NCBI GenBank assembly: GCA_963752915.1
Contig: CAVVZZ010000010.1
Span: 558,001 to 622,000 of the forward strand
From: DATJPR01 sp963752915
Lineage (GTDB): Bacteria; Bacteroidota; Ignavibacteria; UBA10030; UBA6906
Direction of reading: 5' to 3'
DNA length: 64,000 bases
Position 1 is the first letter of the stretch. Every line of letters begins with the position of its first letter. The translations under genes were made by a program, and so were the position numbers. Under the pieces are notes generated by a model, which was not told where the DNA came from, made no database searches, and saw only the letters and a list, made by a program, of their open reading frames with translations. Below, one piece after another: positions 47,321 through 54,933 of this stretch.

Positions 47321-47557
47321 GTGAAGTCCAATGAGAGCATCGGTTCGATGGTCCGCTTTCACAGGAAGAAGTCCGGCCTGAGCCAGCAAGCACTTGCAAA
47401 GCTCGCAGGCGTCGGAAAGACGGTCGTCTATGACATCGAAAAAGGGAAAGAAACCGTACAGCTCGATACGCTCAAGAAGATCTTTGTCGTCCTCAACATC
47501 ACCCTGGCATTCCATAGTCCTCTCATGACACACTATGAGAAGGAAAAGTTACAGTGA
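47321..47557 (+). CDS. hipB: HipB-like antitoxin, XRE-family
   Basis: A 78-residue protein from a GTG at 47321 with AGAGGC upstream. A lambda-repressor-type HTH fills residues about 8-65 (IGSMVRFHRKKSGLSQQALA, then LAGVGKTVVYDIEKGKETVQ, then LDTLKKIFVVLNITLAF). It should bind the operator array and repress the locus, and in HipB proteins it also contacts the toxin kinase. Its stop overlaps the start of the next gene by 4 bp (GTGA at 47554), so production of antitoxin and the second component is coupled. The family assignment rests on the HTH and the neighbours. Confidence 0.85.
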   Translation: MKSNESIGSMVRFHRKKSGLSQQALAKLAGVGKTVVYDIEKGKETVQLDTLKKIFVVLNITLAFHSPLMTHYEKEKLQ

Positions 47558-47865
47558 GGCAAGCAAGGGTCAAAGTGAATGGCGTTGAGGCGGGAGTCCT
47601 TCAGGAGCTCGAGCGAGGCAGGAACTACGTGTTCCGGTACTTCGAAGGGTACAGTGGAGATCCTGTGTCACTGACCATGCCGGTAGAGAACCGGGAAATG
47701 CATTTCGACCGGTTCCCGTCGTTCTTTGATGGTGTTCTGCCCGAAGGGGAGATGCTCGAGGGATTGCTCCGCATCTCGAAGATCGACAAAGACGATTATT
47801 TCAGCCAGCTCGTGGTCGTCGGGGGAGACCTCGTGGGTGCAGTCACCGTTGAGGAGATCCGATGA
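47554..47865 (+). CDS. hipS: HipS-like protein (HipA N-terminal subdomain)
   Basis: A 103-residue protein equal to the N-subdomain-1 of HipA only: VNGVEAGVLQELERGRNYVF, GYSGDPVSLTMPVENREMHF, FPSFFDGVLPEGEMLEGLLR and QLVVVGGDLVGAVTV. In one-piece HipA toxins this part is fused to the kinase. As a separate gene it corresponds to HipS, which acts as the antitoxin of the HipBST system described from enteropathogenic E. coli. It overlaps hipB and hipT by 4 bp on each side (GTGA and ATGA), consistent with strict coupling. Confidence 0.85.
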   Translation: MRQARVKVNGVEAGVLQELERGRNYVFRYFEGYSGDPVSLTMPVENREMHFDRFPSFFDGVLPEGEMLEGLLRISKIDKDDYFSQLVVVGGDLVGAVTVEEIR

Positions 47866-48791
47866 AGCGATGCCCGATCTCCTATGAGGAAATTCCCGGG
47901 GGAGGAGGTACTCCGCCGGTGGCCTGAAACAGCTGTCCCGTAACCTCAGCGACCTCAATGATCTTCCCTACACTGCGGAGGACCAGCGTCGCGAGTCGGT
48001 TGCCCGGGCGTCGAAGATGTCGATCCAGGGGGTTCAACCGAAGCTCTCCGCGCGGCTCAATGTTGCACAGGAGATCTTCGAGGTGGTGGACACAGGAGGA
48101 GAATACATCCTCAAGCCGCAAAGCCACTACGTTCAGGTCCCCGAAAACGAGGATCTTACCATGAGGCTCGCCGCTGCCGCGCACATCGAGGTGCCCGGCC
48201 ACGGTCTCATCTATTCCAAGGACGGCTCGCTGACGTATTTCATCCGACGCTTTGACCGTGCAGGGCGGAAGGGAAAAATTCCCGTCGAGGATTTTGCTCA
48301 ACTCGCAGGCAAGACGCGCGATACCAAATACGATTCGAGTATGGAACAGGTGGCTTCCCTCCTCGACCAGTTTGCGACATTTCCCGTTGTGGAGAAGGTC
48401 AAGCTGTTTCGGCTCACCATCTTCAACTTCGTGTGCGGGAACGAGGATATGCACCTGAAGAACTTCTCGATCATCACACGCGAGGGGAAGCGAGAACTCT
48501 CACCGGCCTATGACCTGCTGAATACCACACTGGTGATGGACCGCGTTGAAGAGGAAATCGCGCTTCCGCTGGATGGAAAGAAACGACACTTGACCCGGTC
48601 TGTTCTGGTGGAATATTTTGGGCGGGTCCGACTTCAACTTCGAGAGTCGGTGATCCAGGAAGTCTTGACGGAAGTCTTGAGTCCTGCCGGGTTCTACGAG
48701 GAAGAGATACGCCGCAGCTTTCTTTCTGCGTCAACTGAAGGGCCGGTATATCAAGTTTCTTCGATCGAGGATTCAAAGGCTTCAACAGTAG
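47862..48791 (+). CDS. hipT: HipT-like serine/threonine kinase toxin (two frameshifts)
   Basis: Starts at ATG 47862 (ATGA overlap). The first 22 codons (MKRCPISYEEIPGG) match HipT N-termini, then a frame change at the GGGGG near 47900 leads to RYSAGGLKQLSRNLSDLNDL and the open frame 48017-48889. Kinase features: glycine-rich loop region SKMSIQGVQPKLSARL, activation part, VCGNEDMHLKNFSI (catalytic Asp, Asn) and LSPAYDLLNT (metal Asp). Near 48738 a second shift restores a normal end, LKGRYIKFLRSRIQRLQQ with a stop at 48789-48791; as read the protein gains an unrelated tail to 48889. The known HipT phosphorylates TrpS and self-phosphorylates in a S-I-S loop motif; here it reads S-I-Q. Confidence 0.75.
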
Positions 48792-48885
48792 ACGGCGGTA
48801 CGATGGACGGGCCGGTCCCTGAGAATGTCCAATGCCATGGACGGAATATTCAATCGTTCATGTTCCAAGGAAAAATGAGACCCCA

Positions 48886-49842
48886 ATGAATAAGAACAAT
48901 GTGATCCGATGGACACTGCTCTCTGCGACGATTCTTACCTTTTGTGCGATCGGCAGGGTGTATTCGATGACGGCCGATACTGGCGGCACTCCGCTTGCCA
49001 GAGGTGAGCACACGGCGAAGATCAACGGCCTCAACTTGTGGTATACAGTGGCAGGGTCCGGGCCGGTGTGCATCCACCCGACCCCGGGCTGGGGACCGAG
49101 CAGTGAGCTTTATTCGCTATCATTGAAGCCGCTTGAACAGAAGTTCACCATGGTGTATCTCGATACGCGCGGGTGCGGCCGATCGGAAAAGCCCGCGCTC
49201 AATGCCCTTGCCATGAACGATCTCGTCCAGGACCTCGAAGGGTTGAGAAAACACCTGGGGGTCGATACCGTGTGGCTGATGGGACACTCCGACGGCGGGC
49301 TCATCATCTTGAATTACGCGTTCGCCTATGCTGAGCACGTGAGAGGTCTGATTGTGGTGGATGCTCCATTAGGGAGTCGCGATCAAAACAGCGGACGGAT
49401 GGAAAAGCTTCAGCGAAGGAAAAACGAACCATGGTTTGCCGATGCGTTCAAATCCTTCCAGGCAGAGGCTCACTCGCAAGAAGAGTTTACCACCTCGATG
49501 CACACGATCATGCCGTTCTTTTTCTCGTCGATTGAGAATCTCCGGAAGCATCAGGATGTCTTTGACAAGACGGACGTCTCCTTTTACGCCCGGCGCGGTC
49601 GAGGATCGTCTGATCAAACGACTGCCGATCTGGCGTCGTTCTATCCTGTGATGACGATGCCGACGCTCATCATCATGGGGAGTGATGACTTCATCTGTTC
49701 ACAGTCCGCGATCGAAGGTATTCAAAAGGAGATCTGCCATTCACAGCTTCTCGTCATCAAGAACGCCGGGCATTTCCCATGGATGGAGCAACCGGAGCTG
49801 TTTTTCGGAGGTATCAACGACTTTGTTGCCAGACTGAAATAA
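48886..49842 (+). CDS. Secreted or anchored alpha/beta hydrolase
   Basis: 318 residues from the ATG at 48886. A hydrophobic N-terminus (RWTLLSATILTFCAIGRVYS) suggests export. The alpha/beta-hydrolase fold shows HPTPGWGPSSELY (oxyanion loop region), VYLDTRGCGRSEKP, nucleophile VWLMGHSDGGLIIL (Ser), Asp in MGSDDFICS and His in IKNAGHFPWMEQPEL. The DTRGCGRSEKP segment resembles proline iminopeptidases, and the WMEQPE end is typical of the broader epoxide-hydrolase-like group. The substrate is not predictable. It starts inside the aberrant tail of hipT but well after the repaired hipT end, so cotranscription with the toxin locus is possible but may be accidental. Confidence 0.8.
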   Translation: MNKNNVIRWTLLSATILTFCAIGRVYSMTADTGGTPLARGEHTAKINGLNLWYTVAGSGPVCIHPTPGWGPSSELYSLSLKPLEQKFTMVYLDTRGCGRSEKPALNALAMNDLVQDLEGLRKHLGVDTVWLMGHSDGGLIILNYAFAYAEHVRGLIVVDAPLGSRDQNSGRMEKLQRRKNEPWFADAFKSFQAEAHSQEEFTTSMHTIMPFFFSSIENLRKHQDVFDKTDVSFYARRGRGSSDQTTADLASFYPVMTMPTLIIMGSDDFICSQSAIEGIQKEICHSQLLVIKNAGHFPWMEQPELFFGGINDFVARLK

Positions 49843-50212
49843 CCGAAGGAATCAGAGCAGAGTCTCGGATCCCTCCCAAATCAATCGTCAGCCCTTTCCC
49901 CTGGAAACGTTTGCCTCGTGAAGCTTGCCGATGCCCTGCGTGCAGGCAGGGCTGCTCTGCCGTTTGTCATTGCCTCGCCTTACTATCTCCTTCGGGGGGA
50001 GGAGCCCTCACCCACCGCGGCTTTTTCCGCTCCGTCGAGTCCTCCGTGAAGTACGTCCTTTTTTTGGGAGTTTGCCGTTGGCGAATGTCCTGACCTCGAA
50101 ACGTATTATTTTCGATTGAAATCGCTAAATTTTGAACCCAGCAAGTAAAATTATCACAATACCTTGACAGTCATAGTACTATGTGCTATACTGCAAATAT
50201 GGAGGTGGTAGC
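49843..50212. other. Intergenic region upstream of padR
   Basis: 370 bp. It holds a perfect hairpin GCCCTGC / GCAGGGC (49933-49952) without a T tail, GC-rich sequence to about 50100, then an AT-rich stretch leading into the padR promoter at 50164-50192. The change in base composition near 50100 may mark the left end of transferred DNA. Confidence 0.45.
50164..50192 (+). promoter_or_regulatory. Promoter and operator of padR-type gene
   Basis: TTGACA at 50164-50169, 17 bp, TATACT at 50187-50192. Between the hexamers lies the perfect 12-bp palindrome CATAGTACTATG (50172-50183), a good autoregulatory operator for the PadR protein. The -10 region overlaps an upstream GTG, so translation must begin at the later TTG. 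Confidence 0.75.
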
Positions 50213-50542
50213 TTGAGCGAGAACAAAATTACATCCGACCTGTTGCGCGGCCATACCGACACGATGATACTACGGCTTCTATCCGAAGCTGACCGCTACG
50301 GCTACGAGATTGTTAAGCTCATTGCCGAGCTCTCGGGCGGCGAGTATGAATTAAAGGAGGCCACGATGTACTCGAGCGTCCGGCGGCTTGAGGCGGATGG
50401 TGATATCGAATGGTATTGGGGTGATGAATCTCAGGGCGGACGGCGTAAGTATTTTAGGATTACCGAAAAGGGTAAGTCCACTTACGCCAACAACAAAGGC
50501 AATTGGGAGTACGCAAAGCGCGTGCTCGACAATTTACTGTAA
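50213..50542 (+). CDS. PadR-family transcriptional regulator
   Basis: About 109 residues from the TTG at 50213, which has GGAGG 7 nt upstream and lies downstream of the promoter. The winged helix covers the protein: RGHTDTMILRLLSEADRYGY, EIVKLIAELSGGEYELKEAT, then MYSSVRRLEADGDIEWYW and GGRRKYFRITEKGK, the PadR wing. The C-terminal helix is short (subfamily 1). PadR repressors respond to small molecules or pair with a neighbouring signalling protein. Here the next gene begins 14 bp downstream and starts with a HAAS-like domain, a known partner type for PadR regulators. Confidence 0.85.
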   Translation: MSENKITSDLLRGHTDTMILRLLSEADRYGYEIVKLIAELSGGEYELKEATMYSSVRRLEADGDIEWYWGDESQGGRRKYFRITEKGKSTYANNKGNWEYAKRVLDNLL

Positions 50543-50556
50543 GGAGAAGTAACGTT

Positions 50557-51423
50557 ATGAACGAAAAATTAGATCAATATCTGAACGGCGTTTTTGCGCC
50601 TTACGATGGAGTAAAAAGCGTCGCCGAACTAAAGGCTGACCTACTCTCCGATTTGCAGGAGAGGTTTCGTGAACTCAAGGCCGAGGGCAAGGACGATGAA
50701 ACGGCTTTTCAGATGACCATCGACAGCATCGGCGATATTGAGCAAACGGTGCAGGAGGCTGCCGGCCTTTCCCGCTCGCTGGAGCGGAAATTGTTGATCA
50801 ACTTCAGCGCGAGCAACTTGCCGAAGAGCGACTTCGCGGGTGTTACCGCGCATAAAGGAAAATTTGAAGCAAGTATGTTGCGCGGCTCCGACTTCTCGGG
50901 CGCGGACCTGACCGGCAGCTCCTTCAAGGCCAGCGACGTGCGCGAAGCCAATTTTGATGGCGCAAATCTGACAGACTGCAACTTCTACGCTCTTGATCTT
51001 ACGGATGCGAGTTTCAAAAAAGCCATTCTTGTGCGCACCGAATTCAGCACCTCAGATCTGACCGGGGCAAAATTCACCGATGCAAAACTAACCGACGTAA
51101 AGGTGACGATGACCGACCTTAGGAAAACGGTCTTCGAGCATTGTACCTTCAACGGTGTGGACTTCAAATATAGTGACCTGCGAGGGCTACGCCTGGACGG
51201 ATTGACCTTCATTGGCGTCAAGTTCGACAGGTCGACGTTGAACGAAGCTACGTTTAAGGGCTCGACACTTAAAAATGTGTCCTTCTCTCCGGCGTTTGCC
51301 TTGACGAATAAATACTACCGTGCCCTCAAAACCATCAACTTTGACGGCGCAAGGATGGATAAATTGACCTTTGCCGCGCTCAACAGTTTGGGTGTCGATC
51401 TTTCAAAGGTTACCATTATATAG
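50557..51423 (+). CDS. HAAS-domain pentapeptide-repeat protein
   Basis: 288 residues from the ATG at 50557 (AAGGAG 10 nt upstream). Residues 1-70 are helical (EKLDQYLNGVFAPYDGVKSV, then LLSDLQERFRELKAEGKDDE and IDSIGDIEQTV) and match the HAAS/DUF1700-type domain usually fused to membrane proteins controlled by PadR. From about residue 85 the protein is a pentapeptide-repeat beta-helix: GSDFSGADLTGSSFKASDVR, ANFDGANLTDCNFYALDLTD and so on with A(D/N)LxX periodicity, about 35 repeats in two blocks. There is no membrane segment. Pentapeptide proteins can mimic DNA (gyrase protection) or act as scaffolds. The role here is unknown. Confidence 0.8.
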   Translation: MNEKLDQYLNGVFAPYDGVKSVAELKADLLSDLQERFRELKAEGKDDETAFQMTIDSIGDIEQTVQEAAGLSRSLERKLLINFSASNLPKSDFAGVTAHKGKFEASMLRGSDFSGADLTGSSFKASDVREANFDGANLTDCNFYALDLTDASFKKAILVRTEFSTSDLTGAKFTDAKLTDVKVTMTDLRKTVFEHCTFNGVDFKYSDLRGLRLDGLTFIGVKFDRSTLNEATFKGSTLKNVSFSPAFALTNKYYRALKTINFDGARMDKLTFAALNSLGVDLSKVTII

Positions 51424-51476
51424 GGAGTGAAGAACATTCAACACCAAGCAATCCAAGTGAAAGGCGGTGCCGCGTA

Positions 51477-52718
51477 ATGGGCACGACAAGCGGAACACGA
51501 GTGCAGGGACATGTCGAGGAAGGCTGGGGGAAAGTCGCCGATGCCTTCCGTGCGAACTTCGAAGGGAACCCCGGCGAGGTCGGCGCGGCGTGCTGCGTCT
51601 ACGTCGGTGGCCGGCCCGTCGTCGATCTGTGGGGCGGCCGAGCCGATCGCGAGGCAAACCGTCCGTGGAAGAAGGATACCATCGTTGCCGTCGCATCTAC
51701 GACCAAAGGTGCTGCCGCGATCTGCGCCCATTTGCTGGTGCAGCGCGGCGAGCTCGATCTGGACACTCCGGTGGTCAAGTACTGGCCGGAGTTCGGCGCT
51801 GCCGGGAAGGAGCAGATCCCGGTGCGCTGGCTGCTCTCACACCAGGCCGGTCTGCCGGTCATCGATGGACCGCTGACCTTCGAGGAGGCCTGCGCCTGGG
51901 ATCCGGTCATCCGGGCACTCGAGGCGCAGAAGCCGGAGTGGCGGCCGGGAACTGAGCACGTCTACCACAGCGTGACCTTCGGGTTCCTGGTCGGGGAACT
52001 CGTGCGCCGGATCACCGGCAAGTCGCTCGGCCGCTTCCTCGCAGACGAGGTCGCTGCGCCGCTCGGGTTGAGTGCCTGGATCGGGCTGCCAGAGAAGCAC
52101 GAGGGACGGGTGGCACGGATCGAGTACGCCGCTCCCTTCACGATGGAGGAGATGACCGCCGGGATGATCGAAACCACCGGCCTCGATAGGGACACGGTCA
52201 TCGCCTGGATGAACGCCGTATGGGGCCCAGGCTCCGTGCAAGCCCGCGCTGGCGTGCTCGGCGGCGCATTGGATCCCACCAGCGGCTACACGACCACGCG
52301 TGCCTGGCGTGCGGCAGAGTTCCCCTGCTGCAACATGTTCGCAGACGCTCGATCGCTGGCGCGGATGTACGCGGCCACGGTGAGCGAGGTCGACGGCGTG
52401 CGGTTGATCGATCCGGCGACGGTCGAGAGGATGACTGTCGTCCAGACCGACAGGACGCGGATGAACGGGCTTCCGCCGGGACTAGATATTCCGGCCGACC
52501 GCTCCTTCTACATGTCGCTCGGGTTTTGGCGGGCCTGCCGGCCGATGCCCTGGGTCGGGCCCGGGTCGTTCGGTCACCCCGGCTCCGGCGGCTCGGTCGC
52601 CTTCGGTGATCCCGATTCCGGTGTCGGCTTTGGCTACGTCCCGAATCTATGGTCATTCCGGATTGGCGAACCACGGGCATCGAACCTGGCCGCGGCGGTC
52701 GTGGCCTGCCTCGGGTGA
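51477..52718 (+). CDS. EstB-like serine hydrolase (class C beta-lactamase fold), likely acquired
   Basis: A 413-residue cytoplasmic protein without signal peptide. The beta-lactamase-like fold shows the nucleophile motif VASTTKGAAA (SxxK, Ser and Lys), the tyrosine motif YHSVTFGFLVGELV (YxS) and a late GHPGSGGSVAFGDP (equivalent of the KTG/HxG box). Family VIII esterases such as EstB have this set and often lack beta-lactam activity. GC content is clearly higher than in the flanking genes (about two thirds by eye) and codon third positions are mostly G or C, which suggests transfer from an actinobacterium. It lies 53 bp after the pentapeptide gene. Confidence 0.85.
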   Translation: MGTTSGTRVQGHVEEGWGKVADAFRANFEGNPGEVGAACCVYVGGRPVVDLWGGRADREANRPWKKDTIVAVASTTKGAAAICAHLLVQRGELDLDTPVVKYWPEFGAAGKEQIPVRWLLSHQAGLPVIDGPLTFEEACAWDPVIRALEAQKPEWRPGTEHVYHSVTFGFLVGELVRRITGKSLGRFLADEVAAPLGLSAWIGLPEKHEGRVARIEYAAPFTMEEMTAGMIETTGLDRDTVIAWMNAVWGPGSVQARAGVLGGALDPTSGYTTTRAWRAAEFPCCNMFADARSLARMYAATVSEVDGVRLIDPATVERMTVVQTDRTRMNGLPPGLDIPADRSFYMSLGFWRACRPMPWVGPGSFGHPGSGGSVAFGDPDSGVGFGYVPNLWSFRIGEPRASNLAAAVVACLG

Positions 52719-52938
52719 CGGATACCGGACGCGACAGAACTTCATGAGGTTCTCCAAGAGCTGGTACCTCACCTATCGGGGTTCGGGATCCTGCACAAAC
52801 ATCCGGCCAAAACATCCCGCCCAAAAACCGGGCCGGGATTTCGCGCCGAGCGACTTCTGCGGCGGTACTCAGCGGAGTCGAGGGGCTCACGTGGGTCTTA
52901 GTTCTGTCGTAGGGACAATGAGAAATTGGACCATCGTT

Positions 52939-54825
52939 TTATCTTATGACGAGCAACTTCTTCGTTGCAGCGAAATCTCCCGCCTGCAGTCGGTAGAAGT
53001 AGACCCCACTCGCAAGATTCGAGCCGTCAAACGAAATAGTATAAGTCCCTGGTTGCTTCACATCATTCACCAGCGTTGCCACCTCCCTGCCCAGAAGATC
53101 AAACACCTTGACAATCGCTAATTGTCTGCTGACAATTGTGTATTGAATCGTTGTCGAAGGGTTGAAAGGGTTGGGGTAATTCTGTTCGAGCGCGCACTGC
53201 CTCGGGAGTTGTGGCTTTCCCTGAACACTACCAATCGTCGTTGTGATCCACGCAAGAGCACGTTCCACCACGTCGTCTCTCCCTTTCGCAACGCCGTCGC
53301 GAGTGAGCCATACCTCCTCATCAACGGGGAAGCCTCTGTGCATGAGGAGACCTTCATCGTTCACGAGTGACATCATCTGCCCGCCCGCGCGGTTGTAGTA
53401 CCACGTTCCCCATTGACCGTCGATTTCATTGGTCGAGCCAGGAGTCGGGAAGGATCCATTCGTTGGAAGACCGAAGAATCGAACATTCGGAAACGATCTC
53501 ATTTTGAACGCATTGAGATCACCGAAACTCCTGGCATGCGGGCCAGTGAGCACGGCGACCGGTCCGGGGTAGGAGTCAGGCCGCATCGATACGTTTTGGT
53601 CAAAGGGGGGTGAGTATGTAAAACTGAAATGATCAGTAGCGTTGCGCATCGCGTTCTGCCATCGCGCTGAACCACCAGGATTCTGACTGAAGAGATAATC
53701 CAGCCCTGCATCCGCAGCAATCCGGCTGTCATGGGATCCCCGATTGTATCTAAAGTCGAGAATAAGACCGTTTACCTTTTTTACGGTAACAAGGTCAGAC
53801 AACGCATTCGCGAATGGGGTCGCATCGGCTGCATTCCAGCGAGACGCATATACGTATCCAATGGAGCCAATCGTGCCATAGGAGATATAGGTGTCATTTG
53901 CGTAGTCGGGCATCTGTACACCGGGAATTGGAACTTGGTCAGTGGCGTACAAAGAAAACCAATCAAGCCCGGCGAGGTGGGCGGTCGGAAGATGGACTGT
54001 GTCTCCCGAGACATACTTCACCACGTCAATGGTATCAAAAAGGCTCCAGTTGTTTCCCGCCGAACTGAGGAGTGAATACGTCGTACTCCTTGATGTGCTG
54101 CCAGATGGCCCATCCCACCATTCCAATGGCAGTTGCGTGGCAAGAAGGTCTTTGTACAACCGCTTCCATGGGATCCTGTCGTACCCCAAAATGATGTCTC
54201 CAGGGACCAGCCCGAGAGGATGAGAAGAAATGGCACGGTAAACAAGAAGCGAACTATCAATCAAAGGTGTCAGTGCTGCCCCGAAATTTCCTGCAGGACC
54301 CCAGCCGTTCGTCCAGAACATTGGCACGCCGGGCTTGAAGACAAGTGCGTCTCCTTGGATGAAAGAGCTATCCAGGCCTCCGTCAGCGATGTACGTGTGG
54401 ACTTCACAGAGCGGGAGATACATTTGACCCAGGATCGCTTGAAACCTCCCCCTGCTAACGCCTGCGGCAACCACTGGACGATAAAGCGCTTTCAGTGAAT
54501 CCCATTTAACATCGAGATAGGGGAATCCTGCATACTCCTTGTCGATAAGATTCCAAAATGTATCGAAGATCAGGAGCTTTGTCGACGTAGGCAGGCCTGG
54601 TCCCCACATTGAGTCTACCAGTGCCCGCCAATCTTGAGCGCTATAGTGTCCAGGTCTCTTCGGAGACTGGTATGTCGAGAGATATGCACAAGGATGTGCG
54701 GAGCTTCGAGCCCTCGCAGCAGAGATGAGCCCCTGCAGGCCCGGTTCATGCTGTTGTACCCCCTGAGAGACTGCGATGCTGAATGACATCGCTGCAAATA
54801 ATACGGAGAGCATGCATCTTCTCAT
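52939..54825 (-). CDS. Secreted S41-family peptidase with type IX sorting domain
   Basis: 628 residues from the ATG at 54825 (AAAGGGA upstream), with signal peptide CMLSVLFAAMSFSIAVSQ. The N-terminal helical part (about 60-180) contains FDTFWNLIDKEYAGFPYLDV, as in tail-specific proteases. A PDZ-like region follows (HPLGLVPGDIILGYDRIPWK). The S41 core has GSIGYVYASRW, NGLILDFRYNRGSHD and TGPHARSFGDLNAF, where Ser is the expected nucleophile. The end is a CTD (QNYPNPFNP). The usual acidic residue after the nucleophile (SxxE in tail-specific proteases) is replaced by D, so activity needs testing. It probably degrades extracellular proteins. Confidence 0.8.
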   Translation of the reverse strand: MRRCMLSVLFAAMSFSIAVSQGVQQHEPGLQGLISAARARSSAHPCAYLSTYQSPKRPGHYSAQDWRALVDSMWGPGLPTSTKLLIFDTFWNLIDKEYAGFPYLDVKWDSLKALYRPVVAAGVSRGRFQAILGQMYLPLCEVHTYIADGGLDSSFIQGDALVFKPGVPMFWTNGWGPAGNFGAALTPLIDSSLLVYRAISSHPLGLVPGDIILGYDRIPWKRLYKDLLATQLPLEWWDGPSGSTSRSTTYSLLSSAGNNWSLFDTIDVVKYVSGDTVHLPTAHLAGLDWFSLYATDQVPIPGVQMPDYANDTYISYGTIGSIGYVYASRWNAADATPFANALSDLVTVKKVNGLILDFRYNRGSHDSRIAADAGLDYLFSQNPGGSARWQNAMRNATDHFSFTYSPPFDQNVSMRPDSYPGPVAVLTGPHARSFGDLNAFKMRSFPNVRFFGLPTNGSFPTPGSTNEIDGQWGTWYYNRAGGQMMSLVNDEGLLMHRGFPVDEEVWLTRDGVAKGRDDVVERALAWITTTIGSVQGKPQLPRQCALEQNYPNPFNPSTTIQYTIVSRQLAIVKVFDLLGREVATLVNDVKQPGTYTISFDGSNLASGVYFYRLQAGDFAATKKLLVIR

Positions 54826-54933
54826 GGGTGTCCCTTTCCTAAGAGCGAGATAGTCCGCGTAAAGAATTGATAACGTAGAACAGTCGCCTCGCATGTGCTA
54901 TTTCAAGAACCTATTCCCAATGTCGGTCTGAGA

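Noticed and set aside
49933..49952. GCCCTGC/GCAGGGC hairpin as a terminator of the hydrolase gene
   Set aside because: It is not followed by a T run on either strand.
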